A stretch of 64,000 nucleotides of DNA from NCBI RefSeq assembly GCF_014647795.1, contig NZ_BMPW01000001.1:1034339-1098338 (forward strand), written 5' to 3'. The stretch comes from Actinoplanes campanulatus. GTDB taxonomy: Bacteria; Actinomycetota; Actinomycetes; Mycobacteriales; Micromonosporaceae. Below, piece after piece: positions 47,280-56,100 of the stretch; within the stretch, counting starts at the first letter, position 1, and each line of letters starts with the position of its first letter. Both the position numbers and the translations under genes were made by a program. Below the pieces are notes generated by a model that was given only the letters and a program-made list of their open reading frames with translations, did not search any database and was not told where the DNA came from.

Positions 47280-47477
47280 TGGCGAGGCTCCCCGCGGGCG
47301 CAGGTCGGTCCAGTTGCGCTCGACGTAGCGGACGCACTCGTCGCGCGCGGACTCGGCGAGCGCGACGCTCCAGCCGGCCGGCACGGTGACCGTGGCCGGC
47401 CACAGCGAGTGCTGGTCGTGCTCGTTGGTGAGCACCAGGAACCGGGCCTCGCTGTCGTCGAACGGGTTCGCGCTCAT
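47199..47477 (-). CDS. MbtH-like NRPS chaperone with repeat-derived C-terminal extension
   Basis: A 92-aa protein. Residues 1-62 are a complete MbtH domain that activates NRPS adenylation domains: [33 protein letters not shown] and ERNWTDLRP carry the conserved residues. Family proteins normally end shortly after DLRP. Here the frame continues through GASP into the 81-nt repeat, adding a 26-residue Ser/Ala/Glu tail ending EVAA. The start overlaps the thioesterase stop, and the stop overlaps the NRPS start, both by ATGA, so TE, MbtH and NRPS are translated as a chain. Confidence 0.9.
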
Positions 47478-48241
47478 GCCGTCACCTCCGCGGCGAGCTT
47501 CTCGGTGATCAGCCGCGCCAGCGCGCCCGGCGCGGTCTCGGTGTAGAAGTGGCCGCCCTGGACGGCGCGGACCTCGCACCCGGCGACCGTGTGCCGGGCC
47601 CACTCGGTGGCGTGGTCGACCGTGAAGGACGCGTCGATGTCCCCGGCGATGGCGGTGATCGGGCAGGTCAGCGGGGCGCCGGGGGCGTACCGGTAGTCGG
47701 CGATCAGCCGGAAGTCACCGCGCAGGATCGGCATGGCCAGCTCCCGCAGCTCGGCGTCGGCGAGCAACTGGGCGCCCGCACCGCCGAGCGAGTCGACATA
47801 GCGCAGCACCGACGCGTCGTCCGGGAAGGTCAGCGCCCTGCTGTTGTCGTGGTGCGGGGCCCGGCGGGCGGAGGCGAACAGGCGCCGCAGCGCGTTCGGC
47901 CGCCGGGAGCGCAGGCGGCGGGCCGTCTCGAAGGCGACCGTGGCGCCCATGCTGTGACCGAAGAAGGCGGCCGGGCGGTCGAGGCGCTCCAGCATGGCGC
48001 CGGTGATCTCGTCGACCAGCTCGGCGAGGGTACGGGGCATCGGCTCGCCGTACCGGTCCTGCCGGCCCGGGTACTGCACCGCGACCAGCTCGATGTCGGG
48101 CGGGAGCAGCGTGGCCAGCTGATGGAACGAGCTGGCGGCGCCACCCGCGTGCGGGAAACAGAAGAGGGTCAACCGTGCGGCGGGCCGAGGCGCTATCACC
48201 CGGAAGCAGTCACGCGCCGCTACGTGCTTGGCAACAGTCAT
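47474..48241 (-). CDS. type II thioesterase
   Basis: A 255-aa stand-alone editing thioesterase that removes aberrant acyl groups from carrier domains. Motifs are [18 protein letters not shown] (oxyanion), [22 protein letters not shown] (Ser nucleophile), AGDIDASF (Asp) and QGGHFYTE (His). It is the first gene of the TE-mbtH-NRPS chain, preceded by a promoter-like element and an 11-bp hairpin. Since a PBP-type cyclase terminates the giant NRPS, this enzyme is expected to proofread rather than release. Confidence 0.93.
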   Translation of the reverse strand: MTVAKHVAARDCFRVIAPRPAARLTLFCFPHAGGAASSFHQLATLLPPDIELVAVQYPGRQDRYGEPMPRTLAELVDEITGAMLERLDRPAAFFGHSMGATVAFETARRLRSRRPNALRRLFASARRAPHHDNSRALTFPDDASVLRYVDSLGGAGAQLLADAELRELAMPILRGDFRLIADYRYAPGAPLTCPITAIAGDIDASFTVDHATEWARHTVAGCEVRAVQGGHFYTETAPGALARLITEKLAAEVTA

Positions 48242-48278
48242 GGCGTGCAGACTCTCTGCTCGTGGCCGGAACGGCCGG

Positions 48279-48353
48279 GTCCCGGACGGCGACGACCGTC
48301 CGGGACCCCACTGTGCCGCGTCTATCTATATTTATTGTGTTTCGCCCGGTCAG
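48279..48353 (-). promoter_or_regulatory. promoter-like element and hairpin upstream of type II thioesterase
   Basis: On the minus strand CTGACC (complement of 48348-48353), 17 bases, TATAGA (complement of 48325-48330): a plausible sigma-70-type promoter. The AAATATAG-N10-CACAGTGG arrangement (48308-48333) repeats that at 40794-40819. Downstream is a hairpin, GTCCCGGACGG (48279-48289) with CCGTCCGGGAC (48296-48306). The -35 overlaps the DUF4097 stop codon. Confidence 0.6.
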
Positions 48354-48982
48354 CTGGAGACGGTGACGTTGCCGCCGCCGGACTTCGCCTTGATCTTGTT
48401 CGACGAGCCCGGGACCTCCTGCACCGACACCTCGCGGTTGCCGCCGTCGGTCTTGGCGTCCACCTCGTACGGCCCGGCCGGCACCTTGATCGTGACGTTG
48501 CCACCCGCGCTCGTCGCGTCGACCAGGGTCGCCGCCGTGGAGTACTCCAGCTTGACGTCACCGCCCGACGTGTCGACCGTGGCGTTCGCGCCGAGACCGT
48601 GGCCGGTGATGTCGCCACCCGCGGTCTTGATCTGCACGACCGTGCCCTTGGGTAGCTCGATCTTGTAGTTGACGTGGCAGCTGTCGCCGCCGCAGCCCTT
48701 GTCGACCAGCTTGAGCGTGTCGCCGTCGACGCTGTGCGAGGTCTCCGGCTTGGTGTCCGAGTAGTTCAGGTCCTCGGTGACCTTCACCGCGGAGGTGTCC
48801 GAGGCGGTGAGGGTGACGTTGCCGCCGCGGGCGTCCAGCGAGATGGTGCTCACCTTGTCGCTGATGTCGTACGTGTTCCCGGCGCTCTGGTCGGATCCGC
48901 TCGCGTTCGGGTCGCACCCGGCCGCCAGCAGCGCGCACATCGCGATCGCCAGCGTGCTCACGCCTGCCTTGGTCATCTTCAT
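48350..48982 (-). CDS. DUF4097-type lipoprotein
   Basis: A 210-aa exported lipoprotein. The signal is VSTLAIAMCALLAAGC, with lipobox LAAGC (lipidated Cys23). The rest is a beta-helix-like DUF4097/adhesin-type repeat domain (ISLDARGGNVTLTASDTSAV, IKTAGGDITGHGLGANATVD, DATSAGGNVTIKVPAG, KAKSGGGNVTVSS). Its ATG overlaps the MMPL stop (ATGA) and follows GGAGGAAGGA. Linked to the exporter, it may act on the cell surface in product export or self-protection; that role is inferred only from context. Confidence 0.85.
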   Translation of the reverse strand: MKMTKAGVSTLAIAMCALLAAGCDPNASGSDQSAGNTYDISDKVSTISLDARGGNVTLTASDTSAVKVTEDLNYSDTKPETSHSVDGDTLKLVDKGCGGDSCHVNYKIELPKGTVVQIKTAGGDITGHGLGANATVDTSGGDVKLEYSTAATLVDATSAGGNVTIKVPAGPYEVDAKTDGGNREVSVQEVPGSSNKIKAKSGGGNVTVSS

Positions 48983-51252
48983 CGGGTTCCTTCCTCCGTG
49001 GCGCCCACCTGGCTGAGGACCTTGACGTCCTCGCCGGGCTCGATCGTGTTCTCTGTGGTCGGCTCGGGCTCGACGACCGGGGCGGGCCGGCCGCGCAGGG
49101 CCCAGGCCCGGTCTCCGAGCAGCGACAGCGACGCGGGGAGCAGCACGCCCCGGACGATCGTCGCGTCGATCAGGATGGCGACCGCCATGCCGACGCCGAG
49201 CATCTTGTACTCGATGCCGGAGAGCGTCGCGAAGATCGCGAAGACCGCGATCATGACGACCGCCGCGCTGGTCACCACGCCGGCGCTGCTGCCGACGCCG
49301 TGGATGACCGCGTCCTTGGCGGACTCGCCGCGGGCCCAGCGCTCCCGGACCCGGCTCAGGATGAAGACGTGGTAGTCCATGCTCAGTCCGAAGAGGATCA
49401 CGAACATGAACAGCGGCAGCCAGTTGACGACTCCGCCGAAGGAGGAGAAGCCGAGCAGCCCGGCGAGGTTGCCGTTCTGGAAGCCGAGGACCACGATGCC
49501 GATCGCCGCGCCGATCGCGAGCAGGTTGAGCACCATCGACACCGCGGCGACCAGCGGCGCCCGGAACGCGATGACCAGCACGATGAACGACAGGACCAGG
49601 ACGAAGCCGATCACCCAGATGGTCCGCGTCTCCAGCACCGTGGCGAAGTCGTGCAGGCCGGCGGTGCGGCCGCCCACCGCGTACTCCAGGCCGGAGGTGT
49701 TCGCGAACGCCTGCGGCAGCACGTCCTCGCGCAGGGTGCGCAGCGCCTCGACCGAGGTGTCGTCGGTGCCGCCGCCGGCGAGCGGGACCTTGATGCTCAG
49801 CACGTCCCCGACCGGGTTGGCCGAGATCTGGTCGCCGAGCAGGTCGCTCGCGGCCGCCTGCCGGCGCAGCTCCTCGACGGCCTGGTCGGCCGCGCCGGTG
49901 GTGGCGCCGGCGCCCCAGACCACGACCTGCGCCGGGTCGGCGCCGCCGGGGAACGCCTGCTGGAGCCGGACACCGGCGTCGACCGCCGGGATGCTGCGCG
50001 GCAGCGAGTCGAGCTGACCGGGCTCGCTGAGCTTCATGCCGAAGGCCGGGAGGGCGAGCGCCACCAGCGCGATCAGGGCGATGCCGCCGAAGACGACCGG
50101 GTGGCGGGTCACGCCGCCGGCGATCGCCGACCAGCCGCGGGAGGTGGTCGCCGTGGTCCGGGAACGGCCGAGGAACGGCAGCCGGAGCGCGTCGACCCGA
50201 CGGCCGAGCAGGCTGAGCATCGCCGGCAGCACGGTGACCGAACCGAGCACCGCCAGGCTCACCACGATGATCGTGCCGATGGCCATGCCGTTGAACGTGT
50301 CGATCTGGGCCAGGAAGAGGCCGGCCAGCGACAGCACCACGGTGATGCCGGAGACGACCACGGCGTGCCCCGAGGTCCGGGCGCTGATCTTGAGCGCTTC
50401 GGCCGCGTCCCTACCGGCGGCCCGTTCCTCCCGCTCACGGCGCAGGTAGAACAGCGAGTAGTCGACGCCGACCGCCATGCCGATCAGCAGCACCACCGAC
50501 GACACCGTGCTGTTGGCCGGGATGACCGTGCCGACCAGGCCGAGGACGCCGAGGCCGGCGAGCACCGCGGTGGCGGCGAGGAACAGCGGGACGGCGGCGG
50601 CGATCAGCGCGCCGAAGACGACCACCAGGATGATCAGGGTGACCGGCAGGGACAGCAGCTCGGCCTGGGCCAGGTCCTCGTCGGCGGCCTTGTCGACCGC
50701 GGAGGTCAGTGAGATGTCACCGGCCATCGCGACGCGGGCGTCCGGGTGCGCGGCCTGGACCGCCTCGACCTCGGTCCTGATCTTCGCGAAGTGCTTGTCC
50801 GCCTCCGCCCCGGGGCCCGGGATCGTGAAGCTGACCAGGCCGGACTTCCCGTCCTCGGAGACCAGGACGGCGCGCGTCCGCTCGTTGTCGAGCGGCGTCA
50901 CGATCTCGGTGGTGGCACCGGGCAGCGCCCTGATCCGGTCGCTCAGGTCCTTGGCGGTGCTCTCCAGCTCGGCGCTGCCGAGGAACGGCTTGTCCCGGCC
51001 CGGCGCCTCGATGAGCACGTTCTCGGTGTACGACGAGGTGACCTTCTGCTCGCGGATCATGCTCTGCGCACGACCGGCCTCACCGGCGTCGGTGGTCTTG
51101 GCGCCCGATCCCGCCGCGTCGCCGAGCAGCACCGCCACGGCGACCAGGAGGATCCAGCCCACGATGACCTTCTTGGGATGGCGGGCGGACCAGCCCACCA
51201 TCCGCTCCAACAGGGGACCCTTCGCCGTCGTCGACGACGCCTTCCGTGACAT
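48979..51252 (-). CDS. MMPL/RND-family exporter
   Basis: A 757-aa MMPL-family transporter with two repeats, each of a large extracytoplasmic loop plus a membrane bundle, about 11-12 helices (IVGWILLVAVAVLLGDAAGS, LPVTLIILVVVFGALIAA, YSLFYLRREREERAAG, LFGLSMDYHVFILSRVRERW). The D-Y-S/D-Y-H pair in the membrane, used for proton coupling, is present. It probably exports the NRPS peptide or a lipidated form. It is co-transcribed with the small coiled-coil protein upstream and the DUF4097 lipoprotein downstream. Confidence 0.93.
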   Translation of the reverse strand: MSRKASSTTAKGPLLERMVGWSARHPKKVIVGWILLVAVAVLLGDAAGSGAKTTDAGEAGRAQSMIREQKVTSSYTENVLIEAPGRDKPFLGSAELESTAKDLSDRIRALPGATTEIVTPLDNERTRAVLVSEDGKSGLVSFTIPGPGAEADKHFAKIRTEVEAVQAAHPDARVAMAGDISLTSAVDKAADEDLAQAELLSLPVTLIILVVVFGALIAAAVPLFLAATAVLAGLGVLGLVGTVIPANSTVSSVVLLIGMAVGVDYSLFYLRREREERAAGRDAAEALKISARTSGHAVVVSGITVVLSLAGLFLAQIDTFNGMAIGTIIVVSLAVLGSVTVLPAMLSLLGRRVDALRLPFLGRSRTTATTSRGWSAIAGGVTRHPVVFGGIALIALVALALPAFGMKLSEPGQLDSLPRSIPAVDAGVRLQQAFPGGADPAQVVVWGAGATTGAADQAVEELRRQAAASDLLGDQISANPVGDVLSIKVPLAGGGTDDTSVEALRTLREDVLPQAFANTSGLEYAVGGRTAGLHDFATVLETRTIWVIGFVLVLSFIVLVIAFRAPLVAAVSMVLNLLAIGAAIGIVVLGFQNGNLAGLLGFSSFGGVVNWLPLFMFVILFGLSMDYHVFILSRVRERWARGESAKDAVIHGVGSSAGVVTSAAVVMIAVFAIFATLSGIEYKMLGVGMAVAILIDATIVRGVLLPASLSLLGDRAWALRGRPAPVVEPEPTTENTIEPGEDVKVLSQVGATEEGTR

Positions 51253-51291
51253 GACTGTCCTTCCTGGATCAGCTGAGAGGGGGGAGGGGTT

Positions 51292-51555
51292 TCACTTCAG
51301 CTCGCGCATCATCTGCTCCATCGAGACCACCGACTCACGTACGCCGGTGAGCTCGCCGGCCACCCGCTGCCGCAGCTCGTCGTGCTCGAGGACCAGCTCG
51401 GCATACCGCTGGCTGAGCTCGCGGTAGTGGTCGTCGTCCCGCTGGGCGACGATGCGGGCCCGCCAGGTGGCGGCGACCTGAGTGATGATCAGGACCAGGA
51501 CCAGGACGATTCCCACCACTGCCAGCACGCTGGTGAGGTCGTTGCCGTAGCTCAT
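51292..51555 (-). CDS. small membrane-anchored coiled-coil protein (paralogue 2)
   Basis: An 87-aa paralogue of the protein at 40826-41110. A membrane helix (VLAVVGIVLVLVLIITQVAA) is followed by TWRARIVAQRDDDHYREL, a coiled coil (ELSQRYAELVLEHDELRQR) and the ending VSMEQMMRELK. It lies directly upstream of the MMPL exporter, not of a regulator. The start overlaps the stop of the 81-nt repeat peptide (ATGA), which also provides the ribosome site. It is possibly a membrane partner of the exporter or of the ArsR-type regulator. Confidence 0.8.
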   Translation of the reverse strand: MSYGNDLTSVLAVVGIVLVLVLIITQVAATWRARIVAQRDDDHYRELSQRYAELVLEHDELRQRVAGELTGVRESVVSMEQMMRELK

Positions 51556-51632
51556 CGCGCCACCTCCGCTGCGCTCCGGTGTCGCAATGAGTTCAGGACT
51601 GAGCTGGATGATTCGCTCGCAAGCTCGCTCAT
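51552..51632 (-). repeat. 81-nt repeat encoding a 26-aa peptide, copy 2
   Basis: Same length, frame and ends as copy 1: it starts ATGAGCGAGCTTGCGAGCGA, ends GGAGGTGGCGCGATGA, and encodes [11 protein letters not shown]...RHRSAAEVAR. The middle 15-20 bases differ. Here it is not fused to an upstream gene, so it would be a free leader peptide coupled to the small membrane protein. Confidence 0.85.
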
Positions 51633-51785
51633 GTGGCCATCCCCTTCTCGCGGCCTGCTGACGTGATCTGAACCCCGGCCCGGCTTGCCTCGAAGTGATC
51701 CTAAGTGGATTTTTCGGGCGGACCGGCCTCGTTCGGGGTGATCAAACGGGTTCCAGGGGGACCCCTATCAGCAGGGCACTTCATG

Positions 51786-51836
51786 TGTAAGAAAAAACTT
51801 ACAGGAGGGTCGGGCACCTGTCAAAGAAAACTGACA
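51786..51836. promoter_or_regulatory. two palindromes upstream of the exporter unit
   Basis: First, TGTAAG-A6-CTTACA at 51786-51803, a perfect inverted repeat. Second, TGTCA (51819-51823), eight bases, TGACA (51832-51836), matching the palindrome before the ArsR-type gene, including an adjoining GG-TG on one side. Both lie between the MFS stop and the leader repeat of the exporter unit, where its promoter should be. Confidence 0.65.
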
Positions 51837-51846
51837 CGTGTTTGTC

Positions 51847-53094
51847 TCACTCGACGGGTGGGCGGCGGATCGACGGCACACAGAGCGCCAGGAGGGCCAG
51901 CACAGCCATGCCGGCGGCCGCGATCAGGGCGGCCCGGGACGTTCCGGCGGCGCTCAGCAGGACCCCGCCGAGCAGCGCGCCGACCGAGTTCAGACCCGAT
52001 CCGATCAGCGCGAACACACTCGTCACCCGGCCCTGCATGACGTCCGGGGTGACCCGGATCTGGTAGGTCGCGGCGGCCACGTTGAGCAGCGCGCCCAGCG
52101 CCGCCATGCCGCCCATCAGCGCACCCAGCCCGGCCGGGAGGGTGGTGACGGCGACCAGGGCGATCAGGACGGCCCACAGCCCCAGGACGCCGATCAGGAT
52201 TCCCTGGACCGGCACCCGCCGCATCACCCGGGCGGCGCCCAGCGCGCCGAGCAGCCCGCCCAGGCCGCCGAGCAGACCGAGCAGACCGACCATGTACGGC
52301 GGATGCCCGCCCTCGCGGATGATCAGCACCAGGGTCAGGTTGATCACCTGGAACGCCAGGTTGCTGCCGCCGACCAGCAGGATCGCCGACCGCATGAACC
52401 GGTGCCGCCACACCCAGGCGAACCCCTCGGCGATCTCGGTGGTCAGCATCCGCCGTGGCTTGACCCGCTCGTCCTGGAGGTCCCGGCGCACGGTCAGCAG
52501 CGTCAGGAAGGCGACCAGGTGGGTGACGGTGGCGAAGGCGAACGGCAGCCACCGGAACACCGAGTACAGGGCGGTTCCGGCCGGCTGCCCGATCAGGCCG
52601 GTGGACTGGCCGCGGGCCTCGTTCTGGGACAGGGCGGCGCCCAGGTGCGTGGGGTGCACGACGTGGCGTACCGAGGCGCGCTCGGCCAGCCGGTAGACGA
52701 TCACGGCGGCGCCGTCCAGGAAGGCGACCAGCATGACGTGCGGCAGCCACACCTCGCCGAACAGCAGCGCCACCACCAGGCTCGCCATGCCGGAGAACCC
52801 GACGGCGTCACAGATCAGCATGGCCCGGCGGCGGTTCCACCGGTCGACGAGCGCGCCGGCCGGCAGCACGAACAGCAGTTGCGGCAGCAGAGTCGCGAAC
52901 GCCACCAGCGCGGCGTCCGCCGGCGTGCCGCCACCCCACAGGATCATCAGGGGGTACGCGGCGACCGCCACCCGGGTCCCTAGCAGCGAGGCGCCGGCGC
53001 CCACCCAGAGCATCCGGAAGTCCCGGTTACGGCGCAGTGGCGGCACCGGGGCCGGCGCCTCGGCGCCCGGTGTGATGTGCGAGGTCGAGGTCAT
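51847..53094 (-). CDS. MFS efflux transporter
   Basis: A 415-aa major facilitator protein with about 12 membrane helices and no catalytic domain. The motif-A-like loop is GALVDRWNRRRAMLICDAVG between helices 2 and 3; others are RNRDFRMLWVGAGASLLGTR at the N-terminus and GGMAALGALLNVAAATYQIR. It resembles macrolide-type exporters found in peptide antibiotic clusters. The ATG at 53092-53094 follows GGAG. It lies just downstream of the giant NRPS, separated by a 14-bp hairpin, and is the second candidate exporter of the product. Confidence 0.92.
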   Translation of the reverse strand: MTSTSHITPGAEAPAPVPPLRRNRDFRMLWVGAGASLLGTRVAVAAYPLMILWGGGTPADAALVAFATLLPQLLFVLPAGALVDRWNRRRAMLICDAVGFSGMASLVVALLFGEVWLPHVMLVAFLDGAAVIVYRLAERASVRHVVHPTHLGAALSQNEARGQSTGLIGQPAGTALYSVFRWLPFAFATVTHLVAFLTLLTVRRDLQDERVKPRRMLTTEIAEGFAWVWRHRFMRSAILLVGGSNLAFQVINLTLVLIIREGGHPPYMVGLLGLLGGLGGLLGALGAARVMRRVPVQGILIGVLGLWAVLIALVAVTTLPAGLGALMGGMAALGALLNVAAATYQIRVTPDVMQGRVTSVFALIGSGLNSVGALLGGVLLSAAGTSRAALIAAAGMAVLALLALCVPSIRRPPVE

Positions 53095-53117
53095 CAGCAA
53101 GCTCCGGAAAAGGGAAT

Positions 53118-53150
53118 GGCCGGCCGGCTCGATGGGCGAGCCGGCCGGCC
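53118..53150 (-). terminator. 14-bp stem-loop between giant NRPS and MFS gene
   Basis: Perfect arms GGCCGGCCGGCTCG (53118-53131) and CGAGCCGGCCGGCC (53137-53150) with a five-base loop. It begins 12 bases after the NRPS stop and ends 23 bases before the MFS start. It lacks a T-tract. It may partially terminate the giant NRPS message or protect its 3' end. Confidence 0.7.
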
Positions 53151-53162
53151 GTGGACGGTGGA

Positions 53163-56100
53163 CTATCGGGAGCGCAGCCGGGCGGCGACGGTCTTGACGA
53201 CCTGCTCACCGGCGTCGCCGTTGGTCATCACGCAGAGCCCGTCACCGGACCTGAGCGCGATCACCGACAGCCCGTGGTAGCCGGTCGGCGTGCCGCCGTG
53301 ACCGAACTCGGTCCCGGCGCTGGGGTCGACGACCGTGCCGAGCCCGTACAGGCTGTCCTCGTAGGGGGTGATCATCAGGGCCGCGGTGTCCCGCCGGAGC
53401 AGGGCCTGCGGGCGGCCCAGGGCGGACCGTCGCAGCTCGATCGCCACCCGGGCCAGGTCGGCCGGCGTGGACCAGAGACCGGCGGCGGCGGCGTCCGGGC
53501 GGACCCGCCAGCCGCCCTCGATCGGCTCCCCGTCGCGGTCGTGGCCGTGGGCGACCGGGCCGGCCGACCGGGCCGGGTGGTCCTGGTCGAAGCCGCTGTC
53601 CACCATGCTCAGCGGGTCCAGCACCAGCCGGCGCATGAGCCCGTCGAACGGCTCCCCGGTGACGTCGCCCAGGATCTGCTGCACCACCACGTAGTGGACG
53701 TTGGCCTTGCGGAAGCCGGCGCCGGCCGCCTCGATCCGGGTGACCCCGTCGAGCAGTTCGGTGAGCGAGGGCGCCGGACCGCCCGGGAGGAAGCCGCCGC
53801 CGGGGGTGGACGACAGGCCGGAGCGGTGCGCCAGCAGCTGCCGCAGCGTGACCGGACCGTCCCCGGCGGGGACCTGCCAGCCGGTCAGGTAACGGTTCAC
53901 GTCCTCGTCGAGGTCGAGCCGGCCCTCGTCGACCAGCCGCAGCACGGCCAGCGCGGTGAGGTGCTTGCTCAGCGAGCCGGCCTGGAACGGCGTCCGCCCG
54001 GTGACCGGGACACCCGCCGCGGCCTGCCCGAACGTCTCCACCTCGACCAGTTCGCCGCCGGCGATGACGGCCACGCTCAGGCCCGGCACGTGGTGCCGTT
54101 CCATGGCGTCGCGCCACTCCTGACGGGACACCAGGCCGGGCGCGGCCACCTGCGGCGCGGCCTTGGCGGCGGCCTCGGTCGCGATCTGCTCGTCGACCGC
54201 CTCGGCCAGCGCGGCCAGGGTCCGGTGCTGGTACATCATGAACAGCGACAGCGGGAGCCCCCGGCGCTGGGCGGTCGCGACCGCCTTGATCACCAGGATG
54301 GAGTGGCCGCCGAGCGCGAGGAAGCCGTCGCCACGGCCGACCCGCTCGACGCCGAGCAGCTCGGTGAAGACCTCGGCGAGGCCGCGCTCGGTCTCGGTGA
54401 CCGGCGGCTCGAAGTCGTCCATCGACAGCGTGTGCTCGGGCAGCGCGCGCCGGTCCAGCTTGCCGTTGGCGTTCAGCGGCATGACGTCCAGCTCGACGAA
54501 CGCGGCCGGGACCATGTAGTCGGGCAGCCGCTCGTCGCAGAACGCCCGCAGACCGGTGGCGGAGCCGACCACGTACGCGGTCAGCCGGTCGTCGACCAGC
54601 AGCACCCGGGCCTCGGTGACCGCGGGGTGCTCGTTGAGCACCGCCTCGATCTCGCCGATCTCCACCCGGTAGCCACGGATCTTGATCTGGTCGTCGGAAC
54701 GGCCCAGGTACTCGACCACCCCGTCACCCCGCCAGCGGACCACGTCGCCCGAGCGGTAGAGCCGGGAGCCGGCCGGACCGTACGGGTCGGGCACGAACCG
54801 GGACGCGGTCAGCGTGGGACGGTCCAGGTAGCCCCGGGCCACGCCCTCGCCGCCGACGAACAGCTCGCCCACCGCCCCGACCGGGACCCGGTTGAGGCGC
54901 TCGTCGAGGACCCGCATCACCATGCCGGGCAGCGGGGCGCCGATCGGCACCACGCCGGAGCCCGGGTCGGCCGGCACCCGGTGGATGCAGGTGCCGACAC
55001 TCGCCTCGGTCGGGCCGTACTCGTTCACGATCCGGCCGGACGGGGAGTAGCGACCGGCCAGGGCTCCGGGCAGCGCCTCGCCGGCGACCACCATGACGCC
55101 GGCCAGGCCGGTGACCCGCTCGGGAGTGAGCTGGTGCGACAGCACCTCCAGATGACCGGGGGTGAGCTTGAGGAACGCGAACGGGCCGGCGGCCTCCAGG
55201 CGCGTGCCCAGCTCGGACAGGTCCAGGTCCGGCGGGAGCATCTCGACCGGCTGACCGGCCAGCAGCGGCGCCCACACGTTCGGGACGACCAGGTCGAACG
55301 CGACCGAGGAGAAGACCGCGCCACCGGTGCCCCCGCCGATCAGGGAGCCGGCCACCGCGAGGTCCCGGACCGCCCAGCCGACGTGGTTCGCGAGGCCGCG
55401 GTGGGAGACCGCGACGCCCTTCGGCTTTCCGGTCGAACCGGAGGTGTAGATGACGTAGGCCAGCTCGTCGGGGTCGACGTCGACCGGCTCGAACGCGGCC
55501 GGCTCCAGGCCCTCGACCCGGACCACCGGACCGTCGGCAAACCGATCGGAATCGGTCACCAGAGCGGCCGCGCCGTCCAGCATCGACTCCACGCGAGCCG
55601 CCGGGAAGCCCGGGTCGACCGGCACGTAGGCGGCGCCGGCGAACCAGGCGCCGAGCATCGCGGCGTGCAGCCACGGACCCCGGTCCACCAGCACACCGAC
55701 CCGATCGCCGCGGGACACGCCCGCCGCCCGGAGCCGCCCGGCGACCGCGCCGGCCCGGCCCAGCAACTCGGCGAACGACAGCTCGAAGCCGTCACCACGG
55801 ACCGCGACCGCGCGCGGGGTACGGGCGGCCTGCCCGGCGAAGGAGAGCGGCACCGGACGGTCGGTCACCGCGCCCTCGGCCGCCGACTCCCAACCGGCGA
55901 CCGTCTCGGCCTCACCGACCGGCAGGAACACCCGGGTGGCGTCACCCTCCGGGTCAGCGGCCATCGCCTCCAGCACCGAGCGGTACATCGAGGCGAGCCG
56001 GGAAGCGTGCTCGCGGGACAGCAGCTGGAGGTTGCAGCGCAGGTGCAGCAGTCCCGGGCCAGTCGAGATGGACAGCCCGAACTCGTTGCTGCTGTGGCCG

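Noticed and set aside
53163-54130. Separate beta-lactamase resistance gene
   Set aside because: It is in frame with, and continuous from, the last NRPS carrier domain, with no start codon context or intergenic space.
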